From Actinomycetota bacterium (GTDB lineage: Bacteria; Actinomycetota; Acidimicrobiia; Acidimicrobiales; AC-14): 63,182 bases of DNA. A program made the translations under genes and the position numbers. Under the pieces are notes generated by a model. That model was not told where the DNA came from, did no database searches, and saw only the letters and a program-made list of their open reading frames with translations. The stretch's first letter is position 1. Every line of letters starts with the position of its first letter. Of the stretch, positions 58,437-63,182 are shown piece by piece. Where the stretch lies: assembly GCA_005888325.1 (NCBI GenBank), contig VAWU01000068.1, positions 45,980 to 109,161 of the forward strand, given 5' to 3'.

Positions 58437-58973
58437 TCAGAGGATGTCGGCATCGGACGGGTGCAGGGTGCACTCGACACCGAGCGAACGCGCCAGGTCG
58501 CGCAGCCGCCCGCCGAGCTCCTCGACGTCGAGCTCCGGGGGCACGGTCACCTCGAGCAACATGGCGTACGCAGGACGCGCCGCGTCGCCGATCACACGGG
58601 TCGTGAGGTCGACGATGTTGACGGTCTGGTCGGCGAGGAGGCCGGAGATGCGGTGCACGATGCCGGGCCGGTCGACCCCGTAGACCGAGACCGTCCAGGT
58701 GTCGCCGGGCGGCGAGACCGGTACCTCGTCGTCGAGGGCGCGCACGGCCACGACCAGATCGAGCTCGCCCGCGGGCTCCGCCAGCGCACGCTCGAGCTCG
58801 CCGGGCGTGAGGCCCGCGGGCGCGTCGACGACGAGCATCATGGCGAAGTGGCCGCGCAGGATGGTCATCGAGGTGTCCTCGATGTTGCACCCGCGATCCA
58901 CGAACACCTTGGTGGCGGCGGCCACGATGCCGGGCCGATCGGCCCCGAACGCGGTCACGGCGACGTGGGGCAC
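58437..58973 (-). CDS. Double ACT-domain protein, GcvR-like
   Basis: 178 aa made of two ACT domains: VTAFGADRPGIVAAATKVFVDRGCNIEDTSMTILRGHFAMMLVVD and VSVYGVDRPGIVHRISGLLADQTVNIVDLTTRV. Homologous to the glycine cleavage regulator GcvR and to actinobacterial ACT-domain proteins; it has no DNA-binding domain, so it probably binds an amino acid and a partner. Leaderless-looking GTG start. Confidence 0.88.
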   Translation of the reverse strand: MPHVAVTAFGADRPGIVAAATKVFVDRGCNIEDTSMTILRGHFAMMLVVDAPAGLTPGELERALAEPAGELDLVVAVRALDDEVPVSPPGDTWTVSVYGVDRPGIVHRISGLLADQTVNIVDLTTRVIGDAARPAYAMLLEVTVPPELDVEELGGRLRDLARSLGVECTLHPSDADIL

Positions 58974-58979
58974 GGACGG

Positions 58980-58985
58980 ACGCTA
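58980..58985 (-). promoter_or_regulatory. Putative -10 element, leaderless ACT gene
   Basis: TAGCGT on the minus strand, 6 nt before GTG 58973. Confidence 0.5.
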
Positions 58986-59029
58986 CCGCCGTGGCGCGTC
59001 CCGGCGTGATGCGAGCAGGCGGCCCGCGG

Positions 59030-59602
59030 TCAGGCGAACAACCGGAGCTGGCAGAGGCGCCCGACCGCGTCGTCCCACGAGTCGAGCCGGCGGGCCCGCG
59101 TGAGCTCGTGGTCGCGGTTGTAGGGGCGGTCGAGCAGCCACGACTCGCACACCGCACCGAGCAGATCGGCCTCGACGGGATTGTCCTCGATCGCCGCCAC
59201 CGCACCCACCCGGCGCGCCACCGCCGCCTTGGTGCCGACCGGTGTGTGGTGCACGGCGTCGAGGGCGAAGCCGTTGCGACGCAGCCACGCGCGGGTGACG
59301 GGGGCGAGATGGGAGGGCCGGGCGGTGATGCCCACGAGCCGCCAGCCGGCCTCGAGCAGCTGGCTCACCCCGTGGGACGCGCCCTCGTGGCGCGCCCCCT
59401 CGTCGTAGAGCGCGGGGTCGTCGAACACCTCGTCGAGAAAGGCGTTGAGCGACCGCTCGGGCACGCCGAGCTGCAGCAGCCGCAGGTCGTAGGTGCGCCA
59501 GGTGGACGGGTGCGTGGCCACGCCGAACCGGTCGGCGATGCGAGCGGCCACGCAGGGGCCCAGGTCGCACAGCACACCGTCGAGATCGAGCGCGATCACC
59601 AT
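59030..59602 (-). CDS. HAD phosphatase, 5'-nucleotidase (NT5C)-like
   Basis: 190 aa. Motif I ALDLDGVLCD with catalytic aspartates, motif II region VGITARPSHLAPVTRAWL, motif IV AAIEDNPVEADLL (IEDN). The capped HAD fold resembles deoxyribonucleotidases. ATG at 59602 lies right behind CGGAGGAC; the second codon GTG would also be well placed. A TTATCC on the minus strand just upstream may be its -10. Confidence 0.82.
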   Translation of the reverse strand: MVIALDLDGVLCDLGPCVAARIADRFGVATHPSTWRTYDLRLLQLGVPERSLNAFLDEVFDDPALYDEGARHEGASHGVSQLLEAGWRLVGITARPSHLAPVTRAWLRRNGFALDAVHHTPVGTKAAVARRVGAVAAIEDNPVEADLLGAVCESWLLDRPYNRDHELTRARRLDSWDDAVGRLCQLRLFA

Positions 59603-60041
59603 GTCCTCCGAGGATAACGAGGGGGTGTGACGGGAAGCCCCAGAAACCCCTTGACGCCGCGGCCGCGCAGGCCGATCATCCTCCCTACGCCGAACGCGAC
59701 GGCGTCCGCACCACCGGGTGAGGTCGGCCTCAGGCCACCGCCCCGAGCGGGACGGGCGTGCGAGCGGGCGGCGTGGGCGCCGAGGTCGGGAGCCGGGAGA
59801 CCGGAGACCGGGCTCGGGCGCTGAGGGCCACCGCCGTGCGGGCCGACAGCCGAAAGGCACCGGTGCGCAGGAGGCAGCGGTCCTCGGGTGCGGCCCCGAG
59901 AAGTACGGAGGGCTCCGGCCCGAAGGCTACTCGGGGCCGTTCCGCGCCGTGCCGCCTTGCCGCTGCGCGGCTGTGCCGCTGACCGCTCCGTGGGGGGGAG
60001 CATCCACCTGGCTGTCATACCCCCTCAGTACGGTCGATCGC
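59603..60041 (+). other. 439-nt gap without a gene; strong hairpin inside
   Basis: No convincing coding frame. The stretch is very GC-rich and contains a 9-bp perfect inverted repeat GGCCCCGAG (59892-59900) / CTCGGGGCC (59930-59938), with an inner GGGC-TCCG-GCCC stem. It does not show RNase P, tmRNA or SRP RNA signatures and matches no riboswitch core I can recall. It may be the 5' leader and control region of uvrD2, about 100 nt upstream of that gene. Confidence 0.4.
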
Positions 60042-62102
60042 ATGGCCGCGGACGCGCCCCTCGACGCACTTCCGAAGGCACCGACGAAGGCACCGACGAA
60101 GGCGCGGCCCGACGAGCTGCCGCGCGAGCTGCAGCATCTCAACCCGGCCCAGCGCGAGGCGGTCGTGTCCGACGCGGCGCCCTTGTGCATCCTGGCGGGG
60201 GCGGGCTCGGGCAAGACACGCGTCTTGACGCGCCGGGTCGCGTGGCGGGTGCACGAGGGCACCGCCGACCCGCGCCACGTCCTCGTCGTCACCTTCACCC
60301 GCAAGGCAGCGGGCGAGCTGGCCTCGCGCCTGAGCGCGCTCGGCGTGCGCGACCAGGTCGCGTCGGGCACGTTCCACGCGCTCGCCTACGCGCAGCTGCG
60401 ACGGCTCTGGGCCGACGCCGGCCGGCGTCAGCCCACCCTGCTCGAGCGCAAGGTCCGGCTGCTGTCCCCGTTGCTGCCGCGCGGGCGCGACGCCACCGTG
60501 CAACCCGTCGACGTCGCCACCGAGATCGAGTGGGCGAAGGCGCAGATGATCGGGCCGGATCGTTACGAGCACGCGGCCTCCGTCGCGGCGCGCAAGCCGC
60601 CGCTCCCCGCCGGCGCGATCGCGTCCATCTACGAACGGTACGAGGACGAGAAGCGGCGGCGCGGGCTGGTCGACTTCGACGACCTCCTGCTGTTGTGCGC
60701 GGAGGCGCTCGAGCGCGACCGCGAGTTCGCGGCAGGCCAGCGTTGGCGCTTCCGTCACCTCTTCGTCGACGAGTTCCAGGACGTCAACCCCGCCCAGTTC
60801 CGGCTCCTGCAGGGTTGGCGTGGCGACCGCGACGACCTCTGTGTGGTGGGCGACCCCAACCAGGGCATCTTCAGCTGGAACGGCGCCGACGTCGGCTTCC
60901 TCACCGAGTTCCCACAGCACTTCCCGGGCGCCACCGTCCTGCGCCTCGACGACAACTACCGGTCGTCACCGGAGATCCTGGCCGTGGCCAACGCCGTCCT
61001 CGGCCACGACGCCCGCCTGCACGCCAACCGGGCCGCGGGGATGCACCCCTCGGTGACCTGTCACCCGTCCGACCGCGAGGAGGCGCAGTCCGTCGCCCGC
61101 GCCATGCGCCGCCGCCACTCCGGCGGCGTCCCGTGGTCGCACCAGGCCGTGCTCACGCGCACCAACGCCCAGCTCGTGCTCTTCGAGGAGGCGCTGCGCG
61201 CCGCGCAGGTCCCCTACCGGGTCAAGGGTCGGGGCTCGTTCCTCGATCAACCCGAGGTCCGCCAGGCGCTGATCGAGCTGCGCCGCCAACCCGCGGGCAC
61301 GCCCCTCCTCTCCGGCATCACCGACATCGACGAGCTGCTCGCCGGCGACGGCCCCGAGGAGCGCCGCCACGAGCTCGAAGCCCTCGTGCGCCTGGCCCGC
61401 GAGCACGCCGCGTCCGACCCCACCGCCACCATCGCGAGCTTCGGCGCCTGGCTGGTGGCCACCGTCCGGGGCGACCAGCCCGAGCGGGCGGGCGACGCGG
61501 TCACGCTGGCCACCTTCCACGCCGCCAAGGGGCTCGAGTGGCCGGTCGTGTTCCTCGCCGGGCTCGAGCGGGGGCTCGTGCCCATCGGCCACGCCGACTC
61601 GGCCGCGGCGCGGGCCGAGGAGCGCCGCCTGCTCTACGTCGCGGTCACCCGGGCCGAGCGCGAGCTGCACTGCTCGTGGGCCGAGCGGCGAACGTTCGGG
61701 TCGCGCACGCACAACCGCACGCCGTCACCGTGGCTGGACGCGGTCGAGGCCACCCTGCGCGCGCTCGCGGAGGGAGGCGACGGCACCGATTGGCGTCGCC
61801 ACGTGCACGAAGGGCGGGCCACCCTCCAGCGGGCCCCCAAACGCGAGGCACGCGGGCTCGAGGTCGGCGTCCACGCTGACCCTGCCGTGTACCAGGCGCT
61901 CAAGACATGGCGTTCGGCGACCGCGCGCGACTGCGGCGTCCCGGCATTCGTCATCTTCCACGACACCACGCTGGCCGCCGTCGCCGAGGCGAAGCCACGC
62001 GACCGTCACGCCCTCCTCGCCCTGCCGGGCATGGGCCCGGTGAAGGCGGACCGCTACGGCGACGAGCTGCTGGCGGTCGTGGCGGAACACGTCTCGGCCT
62101 GA
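60042..62102 (+). CDS. uvrD2: ATP-dependent DNA helicase UvrD2 (SF1, HRDC C-terminus)
   Basis: 3'-5' superfamily 1 helicase of DNA repair. 686 aa from ATG 60042; an N-terminal low-complexity stretch with a tandem APTK motif precedes LNPAQREAVV. Motifs: AGAGSGKTRVL (I, residues 52-61), TFTRKAAGEL (Ia), LFVDEFQDVNPAQF (II), VGDPNQGIFSWNGAD (III), LDDNYRSSPEIL (IV), TLATFHAAKGLEW (V), RLLYVAVTRAERELH (VI). C-terminal HRDC (YQALKTWRSATARDC, LLALPGMGPVKADRYG) as in mycobacterial UvrD2; the Zn-binding cysteines described there are not evident. Confidence 0.94.
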   Translation: MAADAPLDALPKAPTKAPTKARPDELPRELQHLNPAQREAVVSDAAPLCILAGAGSGKTRVLTRRVAWRVHEGTADPRHVLVVTFTRKAAGELASRLSALGVRDQVASGTFHALAYAQLRRLWADAGRRQPTLLERKVRLLSPLLPRGRDATVQPVDVATEIEWAKAQMIGPDRYEHAASVAARKPPLPAGAIASIYERYEDEKRRRGLVDFDDLLLLCAEALERDREFAAGQRWRFRHLFVDEFQDVNPAQFRLLQGWRGDRDDLCVVGDPNQGIFSWNGADVGFLTEFPQHFPGATVLRLDDNYRSSPEILAVANAVLGHDARLHANRAAGMHPSVTCHPSDREEAQSVARAMRRRHSGGVPWSHQAVLTRTNAQLVLFEEALRAAQVPYRVKGRGSFLDQPEVRQALIELRRQPAGTPLLSGITDIDELLAGDGPEERRHELEALVRLAREHAASDPTATIASFGAWLVATVRGDQPERAGDAVTLATFHAAKGLEWPVVFLAGLERGLVPIGHADSAAARAEERRLLYVAVTRAERELHCSWAERRTFGSRTHNRTPSPWLDAVEATLRALAEGGDGTDWRRHVHEGRATLQRAPKREARGLEVGVHADPAVYQALKTWRSATARDCGVPAFVIFHDTTLAAVAEAKPRDRHALLALPGMGPVKADRYGDELLAVVAEHVSA

Positions 62103-62104
62103 GC

Positions 62105-62617
62105 GTGCGGTTCTCGGTCGAGCACCGGTTCGCGGCGCCCGTCCGTGCGGTCGAGCGCTCGATGACCGACCCCGACTTCTTCGCCGAGCTGCGCGACCTA
62201 CCCGGCATCGAGGCCCCGGAGCTGCTCGACCGACGCGAGCGGCCCGGGGCGATCGAGCTCGACGTTCGCTACGTCTTCTCGGGCGACCTGCCGAGCGTCG
62301 CCCGACGGGTGCTCGGCCGGGGCGAGCTGGCGTGGGTGCAGCGCTCGACCTTCGACCTCGAGCGCCATCGCAGCGACTTCACCATCGTGCCCGAGACCCA
62401 TGCCGACCTGCTCACCTGCACGGGCGTCTACGCGCTGCGCGGCGACGGCAGCGGCGAGCGGGAACAGACGGCGCGCACGATCAGCGGCGAGCTGCGCGTG
62501 CGGGTGCCGCTGCTCGGGGGCCGGGCGGAGCGGGCCATCGTCGGCGGGTTGGTCGAGCGGCTCGACGCCGAGGCCGAGGCGCTCCGCCGATGGCTTGCTT
62601 CACACACGGAGCGTTGA
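62105..62617 (+). CDS. DUF2505 family protein
   Basis: 170 aa (MRFSVEHRFAAPVRAVERSMTDPDFF, VRYVFSGDLPSVARRVLGRGELAWVQRSTFD, AERAIVGGLVERLDAEAEALRRWL), a SRPBCC/START-like hydrophobic-pocket fold widespread in actinobacteria; ligand unknown. GTG start two nt after uvrD2, without its own Shine-Dalgarno, so it depends on translational coupling. Confidence 0.85.
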   Translation: MRFSVEHRFAAPVRAVERSMTDPDFFAELRDLPGIEAPELLDRRERPGAIELDVRYVFSGDLPSVARRVLGRGELAWVQRSTFDLERHRSDFTIVPETHADLLTCTGVYALRGDGSGEREQTARTISGELRVRVPLLGGRAERAIVGGLVERLDAEAEALRRWLASHTER

Positions 62618-62625
62618 CTCAACCG

Positions 62626-62654
62626 TTGACAGCGCGTGGTCGGGGCGCGACAAC
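62626..62654 (+). promoter_or_regulatory. Sigma-70-type promoter for the region-4-like gene
   Basis: TTGACA at 62626-62631, a 17-nt spacer, then GACAAC at 62649-62654, six nt before the ATG. A second TTGACT lies 12 nt upstream (62614-62619), overlapping the DUF2505 stop. The transcript would be leaderless. Confidence 0.6.
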
Positions 62655-62660
62655 GGAACG

Positions 62661-62957
62661 ATGAGCTCCTACGTGTGGCCGAACGACGATGGCTGGCCCT
62701 ATCCCGACTCGGTCGGCGAGTGGGCCGACCAGGCGGGCGACATCGACGACGACCTCCTGTCGCTACGCGCCGGGCCGCCGCACCTCTTCGACGACCTCGA
62801 CCCGCTCGAGCGCCAGGTGATCACGAGCAGGTTCGGCCTCGACGGCGCGGTCCCGCGCACGATGAAGCAGCTGCACAACGACACCGGCGTGGCGCGGGCC
62901 GAGCTGCGCGAGGCGCTGGGCTCGGGCCTGGCCAAGCTGCGCACCCAGTTGAGCTGA
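62661..62957 (+). CDS. Small protein with sigma-70 region-4-like helix-turn-helix
   Basis: 98 aa. An acidic, Trp-rich N-terminus (SSYVWPNDDGWPYPDSVGEWADQ) precedes LDPLERQVITSRFGLDG, then TMKQLHNDTGVARAELREALGSGLAKLR, close to region 4 of primary sigma factors (LxxxERxVIxxRFGLDG...TLxxVxxxxGVxREx). There is no region 2 or 3, so it cannot act as a complete sigma factor; a DNA-binding accessory, a sigma mimic or a transcription regulator are options. Confidence 0.75.
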   Translation: MSSYVWPNDDGWPYPDSVGEWADQAGDIDDDLLSLRAGPPHLFDDLDPLERQVITSRFGLDGAVPRTMKQLHNDTGVARAELREALGSGLAKLRTQLS

Positions 62958-62994
62958 CGCCCCGCGCTCGGGAGCCGGGCGCGCCGAGGCCCGA

Positions 62995-63182
62995 TCAAGA
63001 GGCGCGCCTCGCGAAGCCGTGGTCGCGGAGCCAGCCGGACGCGGCGCGCGCGGGCGTCTGTCCGTCGATGTCGACGTCGCGGTTGAGCGCGATCAGATCC
63101 GCGGTCTGGAGCTGCGCGCTCACCCGGTCGATCAACGCGACGAGCGCGCCGCCGTAACGGCGCACGACCGCCCGGCGCACGA
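62995..63182 (-). CDS. Osmoprotectant/glycine-betaine-type ABC binding protein, C-terminal fragment (5' end outside window)
   Basis: The visible 62 codons read RYGGALVALIDRVSAQLQT, ADLIALNRDVDIDGQTPARAASGWLRDHG, the usual end of OpuAC/ProX-like substrate-binding domains (VxxLLxxVSAxLxxxxLxxLNxxVxxDxxxPxxVAxxWL). The rest, with its signal sequence and ligand pocket, lies beyond the window, so the call rests on a short stretch. Convergent with the region-4-like gene, 37 nt apart. Confidence 0.6.
   Translation of the reverse strand, partial: VRRAVVRRYGGALVALIDRVSAQLQTADLIALNRDVDIDGQTPARAASGWLRDHGFARRAS

Noticed and set aside
59603-60041. RNase P RNA, tmRNA or SRP RNA in the gap before uvrD2
   Set aside because: Neither strand shows the conserved core sequences of these RNAs, such as the RNase P GAAAGUCC-type core or the SRP GGAAG loop context.
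63000-63180. GTG at 63180 as a true start of a 61-aa gene
   Set aside because: The sequence is the C-terminal end of a larger binding-protein family and the frame is open to the window edge, so it is a truncated gene.

Overview
This 63 kb window is chromosomal DNA of a very GC-rich actinobacterium. Actinobacterial marker families are spread through it: DUF2469, a WhiG/FliA-type sigma factor, a SepIVA-like coiled-coil protein, UvrD2 with an HRDC tail, DUF222/13E12 HNH, TIGR03083 proteins and a mycobacterial-type SOS box. GTG starts, NTGA stop-start overlaps and leaderless-looking promoters are common. The core gene order matches actinobacteria, while plsX-acpP sits between rpmF and rnc as in Firmicutes. 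A lineage such as class Acidimicrobiia fits best, but that is an inference; no rRNA or tRNA is present to confirm it.

Layout. 1-12.4 kb (minus strand): rseP (partial), dxr, cdsA, frr, pyrH, tsf, rpsB, a degenerate M23 protein, a WhiG-like sigma factor, xerC, dprA, comM and an enoyl-CoA hydratase. 12.4-18.9 kb: two tiny plus-strand genes, then minus-strand yraN, DUF2469, lepB (frameshifted), rplS, trmD, rimM, khpA-like, rpsP, ffh and a membrane-anchored unknown. 19.0-20.3 kb: an SOS-box-controlled, frameshift-ridden DUF222/HNH pseudogene. 20.3-36.3 kb: ftsY, smc, mutM, rnc, acpP (frameshifted), plsX, rpmF, DUF177, sepIVA-like, coaD, rsmD, recG, a fakA-like kinase, rpmB (plus), thiD and thiL. 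36.3-42.9 kb: a small cold-shock-like gene, GTP-PEPCK, a P-loop kinase, a stand-alone Lrp-type RAM domain, a DUF455-like diiron protein, a membrane protein and ddl, and an ECF sigma/Gmad2 pair. 43-54.3 kb is the accessory, catabolic part: two acyl-CoA synthetases, a VOC dioxygenase-like protein, a maleylacetate-reductase-like dehydrogenase, a histidine phosphatase, a PIG-L deacetylase, an AMACR-like enzyme, a TIGR03083 protein, a copper amine oxidase and a phosphotriesterase-like hydrolase. 54.3-63.2 kb: a second ECF sigma/membrane pair, galT-galK, an SSI-like lipoprotein, a bPH-SHOCT protein, a double-ACT protein, a 5'-nucleotidase-like HAD, uvrD2, DUF2505, a stand-alone sigma region-4-like protein and the C-terminal end of an osmoprotectant-type binding protein.

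Together the first 36 kb is an ancestral information-processing and envelope supercluster (ribosome assembly and recycling, SRP secretion, DNA repair and uptake, isoprenoid, phospholipid and fatty-acid synthesis). The later half adds carbon metabolism (PEPCK, Leloir galactose), aromatic or fatty acid catabolism and amine oxidation.

The least explained signal is a family of micro-ORF linkers encoding a peptide of the type SEHRSAAEARSSHV. They occur at three places, each between two co-directional genes, with 4-nt stop-start overlaps on one or both sides, and one copy is expanded into a 60-bp tandem repeat. Also notable are a pair of 43-bp hairpins with shared arms at two gene ends, several genes whose only sensible start is CTG, and a recurrent TANNNT-N6-10-start promoter pattern. 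Single-base frameshifts in lepB and acpP may be assembly errors, because both genes are normally essential.
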